Below are positions 9,598 to 18,676 of a stretch of 64,000 nucleotides of DNA, piece after piece; the stretch's first letter is position 1, and each line of letters starts with the position of its first letter. The notes beneath the pieces were generated by a model. It saw nothing but the letters and a program-made list of their open reading frames with translations. It was not told the origin of the DNA and ran no database searches. The translations under genes and the position numbers were made by a program. The stretch lies in contig CAVWRJ010000025.1 of the NCBI GenBank assembly GCA_963757335.1, forward strand, positions 1 to 64,000. Direction: 5' to 3'. Source of the stretch: DASQPA01 sp963757335. Its GTDB lineage: Bacteria > Acidobacteriota > Thermoanaerobaculia > Multivoradales > UBA5704.

Positions 9598-9702
9598 GGG
9601 CGGCGATCGTAGTCTGGAACCGATCCGCAGCAGGCCACTATGCGGCAGGCTGTCATGGACTCCCCCGAATTCCGCTTCTGTCATGGACTATCGAGGCAGC
9701 TC
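9598..9702 (+). repeat. About 100-bp imperfect direct repeat, unit 2
   Basis: Second unit, 237 bases after the first: GGGCGGCGATC, GGAACCGATCCGCAGCAGGC, ATGCGGCAG and ATTCCGCT. The sequence between the units is not itself repeated. No open frame is shared between the units, so a non-coding duplication or mobile-element remnant is more likely than a duplicated gene. Confidence 0.65.
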
Positions 9703-9870
9703 GCGGTCGTGGCCTAGACCTGGACGAGCCCGGAGTCGATCTGTTCCGGCACGCTGATGACCAGATAGGCGCCGGGGCGAAGGTCCGGTGCCCGGCTCGT
9801 AACGGTGGCGGCTCGGGTGACCTGTTCCGATCCGGCCCTCCGTTCGTTCCAGGTGTGAAGGAGGGATGAC

Positions 9871-10611
9871 ATGTCCGAATCGCAACCTTCCGCGCGGCAG
9901 ATGCTCGAGTCCAACCTTGACCTGATCCAAGACCTGATCCGACACGTTGCCCGCCGCCATCGTCTTCGAGCCGAGGAGGCGGAGGAGTTTTCCTCCTATG
10001 TCTGGCTGAAGATGGTGGAGGGCGATCATCGGATCTTCCGCGGCTTCCGGGGCAGGAGCAGCCTGCGGACATTCCTCACCACGGTCGTCCACCGGCTGTT
10101 CCTCGACTTCCGCACCCAGGCGTGGGGGAAGTGGCGTCCCTGCGCCGAAGCCCGTCGACTCGGCGAGGATGCCGTGGAGCTGGACCGTCTGATATCGCGG
10201 GACGGCCACTCCCTGGAGAGCGCCCTGGAGGTCTTGCAGCGCCGGCGGGGCATCGCCTCGCACGCCGAGTTGCTCGCGTTTGCCGGCAGGATTCGAGCAC
10301 GGCGGCGTCCGCGCCAGGAAGGGGGGGAGGCGCCCCATGTCCTGCCGTCGGCAACGAGCGCGGACGAGCCAATCCTGGAACGGGAGCGAACGGCGGAGCT
10401 GCGCAAGGCGACGGGATCACTGGCAAGGGCCCTGCGGAAGCTGCCGGGCCGGGACCGACTGATCCTCAAGATGCGATACCAGGACGGGTTGACGGTGCGC
10501 AAGATCGCCTCGGTGCTGGAGATCGATGACCGCCGGCTCTACAGGAGGTTGGAGCAGTGTCTCGCCAGGCTACGGGCCACTCTAGAGGGAGAAGGGGTGA
10601 TTTCGTGCTGA
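9871..10611 (+). CDS. RNA polymerase sigma-70 family factor
   Basis: A 246-residue sigma factor with a strong ribosome-binding site (GAAGGAGGG) and ATG. Region 2 spans about residues 15-80 (ESNLDLIQDLIRHVARRH, FSSYVWLKMVEG, FRGRSSLRTFLTTVVHRL, DFRTQ). A longer variable middle follows. Region 4 occupies about residues 190-240 (LPGRDRLILKMRYQDGLTV, RKIASVLEID, RRLYRRLEQCLARL). Its architecture is close to ECF factors but with a long spacer. It is followed by a second sigma factor and a membrane kinase on the same strand, suggesting a signalling unit. No anti-sigma factor is visible. Confidence 0.85.
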   Translation: MSESQPSARQMLESNLDLIQDLIRHVARRHRLRAEEAEEFSSYVWLKMVEGDHRIFRGFRGRSSLRTFLTTVVHRLFLDFRTQAWGKWRPCAEARRLGEDAVELDRLISRDGHSLESALEVLQRRRGIASHAELLAFAGRIRARRRPRQEGGEAPHVLPSATSADEPILERERTAELRKATGSLARALRKLPGRDRLILKMRYQDGLTVRKIASVLEIDDRRLYRRLEQCLARLRATLEGEGVISC

Positions 10612-10802
10612 AGCCGCTCGCCTCGCTCCACGCCCGGACGCCGGCTTTCTTTGACTCTGAAAGCTCGGTTCCACTAACATCAGTGCTTCAGCAGACAGCG
10701 AGTGAACTTGGAATCAGAAAGTTCGTCGGACGACAAGGGCGTGCAACGGCCGCCTGTTCCATCTTCCCGGCGGCCTGCAACGCCACGCACGCCTCGCGGC
10801 CG

Positions 10803-11429
10803 ATGACCCCGCGGGGGAGGGTTTCCCTGCCTACCAGCCGGCACCCGGGGGATCAAGCCCCCGCAAGCTCTCGCTTTTCCACCTCCCTGCGCCTCTTCGT
10901 CCGTGCCAGGGTGGGCGATACGATTGCGCTCAGCCGGCTGTTCGCCCGGCTCCTGCCCAGCCTGCAGCGTTGGACCCGACGGCGGCTTCCTCCCTGGGCC
11001 CGACGGCGCATGGACACCGGAGACCTCGTCCAGGACGCCTTCCTCAACCTCTTCCAGCGGATGGGCCAGGTCGAGCCGAGGCGCCAGGGGGCGCTGCGCG
11101 CCTATCTCCGGGAGTCGATCCGTAACCGCATCCGTGACGAGGTCCGCAGGGCCGGGCTCGTGGAGACCTCACAAGAGGCTGGCTCCGGTTTCGCGGACAC
11201 GGGGACTTCGCCGCTCGATTGCGCCATGGCGAGCGAGAACGCCGAGCGCTACCGCGAGGCCCTGGCGCGGCTGGATCCTGGCGACAAGGAGCTGATTGTG
11301 GGACGCATCGAGCTGGGCCTCAGCTACGAGCAGCTCGCGCTCGCCACGGAGCGCGCCTCGCCCGCCGCGGCGCGGGTCGCAGTCCGGCGGGCGCTGCTGC
11401 GCTTGGCTCAGGAGATCCATCCTGCCTAG
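10803..11429 (+). CDS. ECF-type RNA polymerase sigma factor
   Basis: A 208-residue protein from the ATG at 10803. Region 2 motifs are IALSRLFARLLPSLQRWTRR, DTGDLVQDAFLNLFQRM and LRAYLRESIRNRIRDEVRRA. Region 4 is LDPGDKELIVGRIELGLSYE, QLALATERASPAAARVAVRR. These are typical of the ECF subfamily coupled to Ser/Thr kinases in Acidobacteria and related groups. The open frame extends upstream to 10557 inside the preceding sigma gene, but that part looks non-coding. The kinase gene starts within a few dozen bases of the TAG at 11427, so the genes are probably co-transcribed. Confidence 0.8.
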   Translation: MTPRGRVSLPTSRHPGDQAPASSRFSTSLRLFVRARVGDTIALSRLFARLLPSLQRWTRRRLPPWARRRMDTGDLVQDAFLNLFQRMGQVEPRRQGALRAYLRESIRNRIRDEVRRAGLVETSQEAGSGFADTGTSPLDCAMASENAERYREALARLDPGDKELIVGRIELGLSYEQLALATERASPAAARVAVRRALLRLAQEIHPA

Positions 11430-11463
11430 GGCAGCCCGGCTTCTGCGGCAGGTCGCGACGGCC

Positions 11464-14115
11464 GTGGCCGACGGCGAGGCGGTGGACTGGGGAGGGGTCG
11501 AGCGGCGGCTCGCGCGGCTGCCTGAAGCCGAGCAGGCGGCCGGGCTCCGGCTGATCCAGGCGCTCGCCGAGAACCGGCGGGTGTCGCTGGCGAGTGGAGC
11601 GGGCGCTGGCGTAGTCGACGAGGCGAGGGCCTGGGGAAGGTCGACGATCGGGCTCCCCCTGGTGCTCGCCTTCGCCAGCTTGCGGGTGGTGGTCTGTGGG
11701 CTCTTCGGTTTCGTCTGGAGCTTGTCGGAACCGGCTGCCGCGCGGACGTGGCTTTTGCCCACGCTGCTTTACTCGCTGGTCTACGTAGGCGCCGGCGTGG
11801 TCCTGGCGTGCGCCGCCCGCCGGGACTCCCGGGCGCTCTCACTGGCAGGCTTCTTCCTCTGCACAGCGTCCTCTGCATCGTCGTCTTTCGCGTCCGCCTT
11901 GGGGGCGATCTTTTCGGCGTGGTGGCCCGCCGTGCTCTCCCTGAACCTCTTCCTGCCCGAGGCCTTTCTCCCCTTCCTGCTGTGGAGGTTCACCAGCGAG
12001 TTCCCGCGCGTCCTGCGGTTGGACCGCTGGGCGCCCCTGGTCCAAGCGGCCGTCCGGACGAGCGGCGCCCTGGGGCTGGTGCTCTTCTCGGTCAACGTGT
12101 TCGCGCGGCTGGTGGACCCAGAGGACCTGAGCAAGCTAAGTGTGTACACCGCGTTGAGGTACTGCAGTCTGGGACTTTTCCTGCTCTCCCTGCCCGTACC
12201 CTTCGTCGCCTGGAGGCGCAGCCGGCAGGCAAGCAACGACGAGCGGCGCCGCGCGCGCTGGTTCCTCTCAGGCCTGGCGTTCTGGTTGATGCCGTGGGGG
12301 GCGCGCTGGCTCACGCCGATGGGGGAGTCTTCCTGGTTCACAACGTCGGGGGAGTATCTCCAGCTCTTCATGTTACCGCTGATGACCTACGCTGTGATTG
12401 CGCGCCGCTTGCCCGATGTGCGCCTGATCCTGCGCAATGCGGCACGCCTGGCACTGTCGCGAGGCGGCGCCCTCGGCTTGGCGATGCTCCCGACCGGCCT
12501 GCTCCTGCTGCGCCTGTTCGAGCAGCGCCACCGCCCAATCCTCGAGGTCGCGGCCGACGACCGCGTTCCGCTGCTGTTCTTCTACGCGGTCCTTTTCTGG
12601 GCCTACTATCTGCTGCACGGGAAGGCGGAGAAGGTGCCCGTCGGCCGGCGCAAGGACCCCGCTCTAGCACTGGCCTCGTTCAGCCGTGACGCCCAAAACG
12701 CCCGCACGATCGGTGAGTTGGAGCGGCTGGTCCAGGAGCGGCTCGACGACCTTGTCTCGCCGCGCATCTCGGTGCTACTGCTGCGCGACCCTGCGCGGAG
12801 CAGCTACGCGGCCATCGCGAGCGGTCCGCGCCCGCTCGCGGCTTCCTCGAGCCTGGTACGCCTTGCGGAGGAGGTCTCGCCGGAGCCGTTCTCGCTCTCT
12901 GTGGAGGACCGCGGGTACCTTCTGGGCTTGCTGACCGCGGAGGATCACAGTTGGATCACGGAAGCCGATCCCGAGCTGATCGTGCCCCTCTCTTCGTCGC
13001 GGGGAGAGACCGTCGCGCTGCTCGTCCTGGGGCCGAAGCGCGCCGGGCTGACCTACACGCGCGACGAGCAGCAGGCCGTCACTGCATTCGCTGCCGCAGC
13101 AGCGCTGGCACTGGAGAATGTGGCCGCCCTCGGAGACCGGGCCTGGGGGCTGGACGCAGCGGAGGAGCCGGCGGGGGAGTGCCGCCGATGCGGCCACGTC
13201 GCGCTGCGAGCCGAGGGCCTTTGCGCCTGCAGGCGGCCGCTCGCCCCGGCCGCCATCCCGTACGAGTTCGCCGGCAAGTTTCGCCTGGACAGGGTCCTCG
13301 GCGAGGGCGGGATGGGAGTCGTCTACCGGGCGACCGACCTCGCCCTAGGTCGGCAGGTGGCGCTCAAGACGCTGCCGCGCCTGGGCTCCGAGGCCCTGCA
13401 GCGACTCCGGCGCGAGGCGCGCTCGATGGCGGGCTTTCTCCATCCCAACCTGGCGCTAATCTTTGGAGCGGAGACCTGGAGGGGAGTGCCGATCCTGGTG
13501 GTGGAATATCTCGCCGGTGGGAGCCTGGCCAGCCGGCTGGGCGAGCCCATGGCACCCCAGGAAGTGCTCCGGCTGGGGATGGATCTCGCGGGGGCGCTTG
13601 AGGCGATGCACGACAAGGGCCTCCTGCACCGGGACGTAAAGCCTAGCAATATCGGGTTTACCGGGGGAGGTGTCCCGAAGCTGCTCGACTTCGGCCTCGC
13701 CCGCCTGCACGAGGAAACCCATTTCGAGGTGCCTGTACTGGACTCGGGCCTTTCTGCGATCGCTGACGACAAGCTCCGCCTGACGCTCACTGGGCACGTC
13801 GTGGGCACGCCCCTCTACATGGCGCCCGAGGCGTTCGCGGGCGCCTTGCCATCCCCGGCGCATGACCTCTGGAGTCTCCACCTCGTCCTCTGGGAAGCCC
13901 TCGCGGGCCGGCACCCCTTCGCCGGGATGTCCTTAGAGGCGGCGGTGCGCAGGATGGCTAGAGAAGAGATACCGGATATCCGCACGGTCCGGCCCGACTG
14001 CCCGGCTGAGATTTCCAGCCTGCTGGTACGCGCTCTCCACCTGAACGCGCACCGTCGACCGGCCACAGCCAGAGCTGTTCGCGAGGCGTTCCTTGGGGGT
14101 GGCTGGACGGCGTAG
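11464..14115 (+). CDS. Membrane-anchored Ser/Thr protein kinase with GAF-like and zinc-ribbon regions
   Basis: About 883 residues if started at the GTG at 11464; the exact start is uncertain. It has a short cytoplasmic N-terminus and roughly eight transmembrane helices to about residue 390. A GAF-like domain follows near residues 410-555 (TIGELERLVQERLDDLV, DEQQAVTAFAAAAALALEN), then a Cys pair region CRRCG..CAC near 572-590. A Hanks-type kinase begins near 604: P-loop GEGGMG, VAIK-type VALK, HRDVKPSN near 721, DFG near 740, APE near 786. All catalytic residues are present, so it should be active. The order membrane, GAF, zinc ribbon, kinase is unusual because most bacterial kinases place the membrane segment after the kinase. 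Two sigma factors lie directly upstream and may be targets. Confidence 0.85.
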   Translation: MADGEAVDWGGVERRLARLPEAEQAAGLRLIQALAENRRVSLASGAGAGVVDEARAWGRSTIGLPLVLAFASLRVVVCGLFGFVWSLSEPAAARTWLLPTLLYSLVYVGAGVVLACAARRDSRALSLAGFFLCTASSASSSFASALGAIFSAWWPAVLSLNLFLPEAFLPFLLWRFTSEFPRVLRLDRWAPLVQAAVRTSGALGLVLFSVNVFARLVDPEDLSKLSVYTALRYCSLGLFLLSLPVPFVAWRRSRQASNDERRRARWFLSGLAFWLMPWGARWLTPMGESSWFTTSGEYLQLFMLPLMTYAVIARRLPDVRLILRNAARLALSRGGALGLAMLPTGLLLLRLFEQRHRPILEVAADDRVPLLFFYAVLFWAYYLLHGKAEKVPVGRRKDPALALASFSRDAQNARTIGELERLVQERLDDLVSPRISVLLLRDPARSSYAAIASGPRPLAASSSLVRLAEEVSPEPFSLSVEDRGYLLGLLTAEDHSWITEADPELIVPLSSSRGETVALLVLGPKRAGLTYTRDEQQAVTAFAAAAALALENVAALGDRAWGLDAAEEPAGECRRCGHVALRAEGLCACRRPLAPAAIPYEFAGKFRLDRVLGEGGMGVVYRATDLALGRQVALKTLPRLGSEALQRLRREARSMAGFLHPNLALIFGAETWRGVPILVVEYLAGGSLASRLGEPMAPQEVLRLGMDLAGALEAMHDKGLLHRDVKPSNIGFTGGGVPKLLDFGLARLHEETHFEVPVLDSGLSAIADDKLRLTLTGHVVGTPLYMAPEAFAGALPSPAHDLWSLHLVLWEALAGRHPFAGMSLEAAVRRMAREEIPDIRTVRPDCPAEISSLLVRALHLNAHRRPATARAVREAFLGGGWTA

Positions 14116-14461
14116 CCCTTCGGGCTGGGCTCCGTCAAGAGGTGCAGAATAGGTGCAGGGCTCAGAAATGCCTGGCACGGGTGAGGGAAGTGCCGATCGA
14201 GAGGTCCCCCCGGATCTCGCGAGGCGGCCTGCCCAGAGGGGTGGACCCTTACTTGGCTAACCCATGGTCCATAGCGCTGGCCAAATGTGAGGATATGAGA
14301 TCAGCCAATGGCAGCTGGCCCGAGCTGTACCCTCGGTCGGCCCGGATGGAGAGAGCCTTCGCATCGACGCGCGAACTCGTCGACAGCGAGCCGCCGGCGA
14401 GACGGCGATCGTCCGCCGCCCGCCCTGAGAAAAGCTAAGTTAGCGCCTATGGCGGCCGCCC
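14116..14461. other. Intergenic region between convergent genes
   Basis: Contains no supported gene in 346 bases. Its right end is copy 3 of the dispersed repeat. No U-tract terminator is evident for either flanking gene. Confidence 0.5.
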
Positions 14462-14463
14462 CT
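14419..14463 (+). repeat. Dispersed repeat, copy 3
   Basis: Near-identical to 8583-8625 (AAAGCTAAGTTAGCGCCTA followed by GGCGGCCGCCCC). It directly abuts, and by one or two bases enters, the 3' end of the minus-strand lipoprotein gene. Confidence 0.8.
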
Positions 14464-16642
14464 ACGGCACCGATACCTGCTTGTTGGTGGTGTCCGACAT
14501 GCTGCCGCTCCTCACCGTCAGGAAGACGAAGTAGGTGCCCGGGCTGGTGTAGGTGTGGGTCGGGTTCTGCGCCGTGCTCGTGGCGCCGTCCCCGAAGCTC
14601 CACGACCAGGAGACGGGCGGGCCGGTCGACGCATCGGTGAAGGTGATCACCCGCGGAGTGGCGGGGGTATTGGCGCTGAAGTTGAAGTCGGCCTTCAAGG
14701 CCACTACCTTGACCTGCTTGGCGAGACTGCTCGACCCCGCCGAGTTGGTGACGGTGAGTTGCACCAGGTAGCTGCCGGCCTGGGCGTAGGTGTGCGTCGG
14801 GTTGGCCACGGTCGACATCGTGCCGTCCCCGAAGTCCCACTTCCAACTGGTCGGCGCGCCGCCCGTCGAACGGTCGGAGAAGGCGACGGTCAAGAAGTTG
14901 GCGGCGAAGACGAAATCGGCCACCGGCGGTGTCTTGGCCAGGACGTCGCCACGGCAGGAGGGATCGGTGGGGTTGTAGCTGAAAGCCAGGGCGAAGGTGT
15001 CGGTGCAACCGGTCGCGAGGCTCGTCACCTTGACGTCCACCGCCTTGGGGCGGTACTTCATCCCGATCTGGCCGTCGCCGTTGTCGTCGCAGGGGACGCT
15101 GTCCAAGGCACCGGTGTAGGCCGGGGTCTGGGCGGTGAGGCTCGCCCCGCTCGGGGCGACCTGTGGGTTGACCGCCGCGATGCCGCCGATCTCCACCCGC
15201 ACGTTCGATTCGAAGTCCTTCCCCGTGATCGTCACCGTGTCGCCGCCCGCCTGCCGGCCGGCAACGGGCGATACCTGGAGGATGGTCGGCTGCGGCACGG
15301 TGTAGGTGAAGAGGAGGCCGGTCGTCGCCATCTCGCCGGTGTTGAGGTTCTTGATCGAGAGCGGTCCCGAGGGCGGCTTGCAGTCGGTCACCGCCACCGG
15401 CACCGTCGTCGCCAGGATCCGCCGGACGGTCACCGTCGACTGGTCGACCGTCTGGGTGGTGCCGCCGAACTGCACCTCGACCGGCTTGGCGAAGCCCTGC
15501 CCCCCGATCGTGACCCGCGTCCCTCCGGTGTAGGGGCCCGAGGCGGGATCGAGCGAGGTCGCCGCGATCTGCTGCCCCACGTACTTGAAGGCCGCGACCG
15601 CGGTGGTCTCGAAGCCGGTCGCCAGATTGCGCACCAGGATGTCGACCTGCTGGTTCAAGAGCGACTGGCCGAGGGTGGTGGCGGTGGGGGAGGAGACCTG
15701 GATGTCGGTCTTGCTGGCGGAGAGGATCGTCGCCTGCAGGCCGTTGAAGCCGGTGGCGCTCGTCAGTCCGAAGAAGACCTGGAGGTTGTTCTTGTCGTTG
15801 GCGAAGCCGCTGCCGCGGATGTCGACCGTGGTGCCGCCGGAATTGGGGCCGGTGGGGGGGACCACGGCGAGGATGAGCGGCCGGTCGAGGGACGGGCCGT
15901 TGACGTAGGTGTAGGCCCCGGTCAGGGTGTCCATGGCCGGGGTCTTCCCCAGGTTGTTGGTCACCGTCAGGTCGACCACCGCGGTAGTACCGACGTCGAC
16001 CGGGGTCGCCGGGCGCGGCGAGATGAGCTTGATCGCCTTGTCCTGGACGTCTAAGACCGTCGCGACGACAGCGCCGAAGGTCACCCGCACCGGGGCGAGG
16101 AAGCCCGAGCCGGTGATGGTCACCGGGGTGCCGCCGTTGGCGTCGCCGAAGTTCGGGGTGACGGCGGTGACGAAGAAGGGGACGACGACAGGATCCTTGA
16201 CCGCCAGGTTGAGCTTGCCCGTCGAGGTGTCGACCTGGGCGAGGATGTGCGCCGTGCCCATCGTCGATCCGGGGAAGAAGCTGGTCTGGGCCTGGCCGGT
16301 GGCGTCGAGCGCCAGGGTCTGGAGCTGGAGCGGTTTGCCGGCGCCGTCCGTGCCGAAGCTGCCGAGGTCGGTCGAGAGGGCGACCTTGGTGCCGGTGGGC
16401 GGCGGCTGGGCGTTGTCGGCGCGCTTGACGGAGATGGCGACGTTGACCGGGGTGGTGGCGCCGACCGTCGCTTCGAGCGCGCTCGGCTGGAGGATGACGC
16501 TGTAGCTCCCGGTGCCGCCGGTACCGCCCGTTCCCCCGGTGCCGCCGCCGGGCGTCTGCTGCGGGGGCGCGACCGGGTTGGTCGAGTTGCAGGCCGCGGC
16601 GAAGAGTGCCAGGGCTCCCAGGATGAAACGATTCTTCTTCAT
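14462..16642 (-). CDS. Secreted lipoprotein with four IPT/TIG and two PKD domains
   Basis: A 726-residue protein with a signal peptide ending in lipobox LFAAAC, so it is probably exported and lipid-anchored. A GGT-repeat linker follows (about residues 33-46), then a bacterial Ig-like domain. Four IPT/TIG domains come next, marked by VTPNFGDANGGTPVTITGSG, GPNSGGTTVDIRGSGF, PYTGGTRVTIGGQGF and GGDTVTITGKDF. Two C-terminal PKD domains carry WKWDFGDGTMS and WSWSFGDGATS, each with NPTHTY. Such proteins act in surface adhesion or glycan binding. It is divergent from the T6SS operon, with about 200 bases between them. Whether it is related to secretion is unknown. Confidence 0.85.
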   Translation of the reverse strand: MKKNRFILGALALFAAACNSTNPVAPPQQTPGGGTGGTGGTGGTGSYSVILQPSALEATVGATTPVNVAISVKRADNAQPPPTGTKVALSTDLGSFGTDGAGKPLQLQTLALDATGQAQTSFFPGSTMGTAHILAQVDTSTGKLNLAVKDPVVVPFFVTAVTPNFGDANGGTPVTITGSGFLAPVRVTFGAVVATVLDVQDKAIKLISPRPATPVDVGTTAVVDLTVTNNLGKTPAMDTLTGAYTYVNGPSLDRPLILAVVPPTGPNSGGTTVDIRGSGFANDKNNLQVFFGLTSATGFNGLQATILSASKTDIQVSSPTATTLGQSLLNQQVDILVRNLATGFETTAVAAFKYVGQQIAATSLDPASGPYTGGTRVTIGGQGFAKPVEVQFGGTTQTVDQSTVTVRRILATTVPVAVTDCKPPSGPLSIKNLNTGEMATTGLLFTYTVPQPTILQVSPVAGRQAGGDTVTITGKDFESNVRVEIGGIAAVNPQVAPSGASLTAQTPAYTGALDSVPCDDNGDGQIGMKYRPKAVDVKVTSLATGCTDTFALAFSYNPTDPSCRGDVLAKTPPVADFVFAANFLTVAFSDRSTGGAPTSWKWDFGDGTMSTVANPTHTYAQAGSYLVQLTVTNSAGSSSLAKQVKVVALKADFNFSANTPATPRVITFTDASTGPPVSWSWSFGDGATSTAQNPTHTYTSPGTYFVFLTVRSGSMSDTTNKQVSVP

Positions 16643-16710
16643 GTACGACCGGCCGAGGAGGTCAAGCTAACCCCCGGCGAGAGGGCCCGTCAATGGATCT
16701 CTTTTAGTCC

Positions 16711-16738
16711 TTGCCGGCGCTGGGATCTGGGGTAGATT
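16711..16738 (+). promoter_or_regulatory. Candidate sigma-70 promoter for the T6SS operon
   Basis: TTGCCG (16711-16716) and TAGATT (16733-16738) separated by 16 bases, about 100 bases before the tssJ start and oriented into the operon. This is a plausible but weakly supported match. Confidence 0.4.
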
Positions 16739-16841
16739 TTGGCCAAAGCGATTGAGCTTAATGCTTTTGCAGTTGTCCCTACCGCTGGCACGCGTGCGTG
16801 CTCCGGGTCGGACGGGCGGAAGAGGAAAAGGCTTTCTGGGC

Positions 16842-17333
16842 GTGGAATTCTCGTTGTACGTAGGGCGGCGGCTCCCGCTGCGGCGGGTGGGCATCGGGCT
16901 GCTCGGTCTGCTCGCGGTTCTCTCTCTCTCCTGCTCCGCCAATCCCCGCTCTTTTTTTGGCGGCGACCTGAAGCTCCAGGTCGACGTCGCCCCGGAGGCC
17001 AACCAGAACAGCGCCGTGGCGGTCGAGCTCCTCGTGGTGTCGAACGAGGAGGTGCTGGGCGATGTCATGAAGCTCTCCGCCCACGACTGGTTCTTGAAGC
17101 GCGAGGAGTTCAAGCGCGATCACCCGAAGGGCTATCTCTCCTGGTCCTGGGAGTGGGTGCCGGGGCAGGAGGTGCCGCCGCAGAAGCTCTCCTTCGGCAC
17201 CGGGGCGCGGGCCGGGCTCCTCTTCGCGGACTACCTCTCGGCCGGCAACCACCGGCTGCGCTTCGATCCCCACCAGGGCCTTCGCCTCCGCCTGGGAGAG
17301 AAGGAGTTCACCGCGGAGCCCCTCGCCCGATGA
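16842..17333 (+). CDS. tssJ: T6SS outer-membrane lipoprotein TssJ
   Basis: TssJ anchors the TssJLM trans-envelope complex in the outer membrane. The proposed GTG start at 16842 gives a 30-residue signal peptide followed by Cys31 (lipobox-like LSLSC). The mature part is a beta-rich domain (DLKLQVDVAPEANQN, AVAVELLVVSNEEV, KLSAHDWF) as in the TssJ family. A longer frame from 16752 lacks signal-peptide character at its start. The TGA overlaps the ATG of tssK, so the genes are coupled. Sequence similarity within this family is always low; position and lipobox carry the call. Confidence 0.75.
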   Translation: MEFSLYVGRRLPLRRVGIGLLGLLAVLSLSCSANPRSFFGGDLKLQVDVAPEANQNSAVAVELLVVSNEEVLGDVMKLSAHDWFLKREEFKRDHPKGYLSWSWEWVPGQEVPPQKLSFGTGARAGLLFADYLSAGNHRLRFDPHQGLRLRLGEKEFTAEPLAR

Positions 17334-18676
17334 GCGCCCGCGAGCTGCCCGCCGCCGTCCAGTGGCACGAGGGGATGCTTCTGGCGCCCCAGCACTTCCA
17401 GCAGATGGCGCTCCGCCAGGAGGACCTCCTCGCCTATCACGCCACGGCGCTCTCCCCCTACCACTGGGGAGTGCTACGGCTGGAGCACGACGCCCCTCTC
17501 CTGGTCGCCGGCACCTTCCGGTTGACCGCGGTCGAGGCGGTGCTGCCGGACGGCCTGATCGTCGCCTGGCAGTCGGGCGACACGGCCGACGGGCTGGAGA
17601 TCGATCTCGCCGCTCACGCCGAGGAGATGAAGCAGGAGCGGGTGCTCACCGTCTGGCTGGTGGTGCCGGCGCGGCGCTCCGGGGGCTCGCCGGTGCGCGG
17701 CGAGCTGCCGCGCTACGAGTCCTTCGAGACCGACGGGGTGGCCGACGAGAACACCGGCGACGGGGACGTCGCCGTCCCTCGGCTGCGCCCGCGCCTCGCC
17801 CTCCTCCTCTCGGCCGACCCGCCGCCCCGCAAGTATGTCGGCCTGCCGCTGGCCCGGGTGAGCTACAGCAACGAGACCTTCACCCTGGCCGAGGAGTTCG
17901 TTCCGCCGTCCCTCCGCGTGCCGCTGGACTCGCCGCTCGGCCTGCTAGGCCAGGGGATCGCCCGGCGGCTGCGGGAGAAGGCGGTCTTCCTCTCCGAGCG
18001 GGTGCGGAACCCCTCGGTCGCCGGACGGGCGCCGCAGCTCCTGGACACCAAGGCGATGATCCAGAGCCTGGTCTCCGCCCTGCCCCAGCTCGAAGCGGTG
18101 CTCGGCACCGGCCTCGCCCACCCGTTCGCGCTCTATCTCGCCCTCTGCTCGGTCGTCGGCCATGTGGCGGGGGTGGGCCGCGCCCTCGTCCCCCCGGCCC
18201 TCGATCCCTACGACCATGCGGACCCCTGGCCGCGCTTCGTCGCGGCGCGGGATTTCATCTCCCGGGTGATCGACGAGGGGATCATCGAGTCCTACACCGG
18301 CTTCCCCTTCTACCTCGAAGCCGGGGTCTTCAGCCTCGCCTTCGACCAGGTCTGGCGCAACCGACCCCTGGTGCTCGGGGTGCGCGGCAACTCGGGGGCG
18401 CGCGAGCGCGATCTCGTGGCCTGGATGGAGGAGTGCCTGATCGGCTCCAAGGAGCGCATCCCGTCGCTCCGCGACCGCCGCATCCTGGGGGCCCCCCGGA
18501 AGCGGATCGACGGCGAGGGCGACCTCGTCCCGGCGACCGGAGTCGTCCTCTTCGCCCTCGACGCGCCGCCCGAGTTCGTCGAGCCCAACCAGCTCCTCCA
18601 GATCGTCGACGTCGGGGCCTCGGGCACCGCCCAGCGGCCGATCGAGATCGTCCTCTACGTCAAGAGTCGGCCGTGA
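17330..18676 (+). CDS. tssK: T6SS baseplate component TssK
   Basis: A 448-residue protein of usual length for TssK, the trimeric adaptor that links the baseplate wedges to the TssJLM complex. The N-terminus VQWHEGMLLAPQHFQQMALR is the family signature (tail-shaft-like domain), and the conserved GLPLARV occurs near residue 168. The middle helical and C-terminal receptor-like domains follow. The ATG overlaps the tssJ stop, and the stop overlaps the tssL GTG. Confidence 0.95.
   Translation: MSARELPAAVQWHEGMLLAPQHFQQMALRQEDLLAYHATALSPYHWGVLRLEHDAPLLVAGTFRLTAVEAVLPDGLIVAWQSGDTADGLEIDLAAHAEEMKQERVLTVWLVVPARRSGGSPVRGELPRYESFETDGVADENTGDGDVAVPRLRPRLALLLSADPPPRKYVGLPLARVSYSNETFTLAEEFVPPSLRVPLDSPLGLLGQGIARRLREKAVFLSERVRNPSVAGRAPQLLDTKAMIQSLVSALPQLEAVLGTGLAHPFALYLALCSVVGHVAGVGRALVPPALDPYDHADPWPRFVAARDFISRVIDEGIIESYTGFPFYLEAGVFSLAFDQVWRNRPLVLGVRGNSGARERDLVAWMEECLIGSKERIPSLRDRRILGAPRKRIDGEGDLVPATGVVLFALDAPPEFVEPNQLLQIVDVGASGTAQRPIEIVLYVKSRP

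Larger units (their letters stand above)
9215..9870. other. Intergenic region with an internal direct repeat
   Basis: No supported gene in 656 bases. The main content is an approximately 100-bp imperfect direct repeat (9361-9464 and 9598-9702). The end carries the ribosome-binding site GAAGGAGGG of the sigma factor gene at 9871. Confidence 0.55.

Noticed and set aside
14462..16054. Long plus-strand frames opposite the IPT/PKD lipoprotein
   Set aside because: They lack domain text and are shadows; the minus-strand protein has a signal peptide and clear repeated domains.
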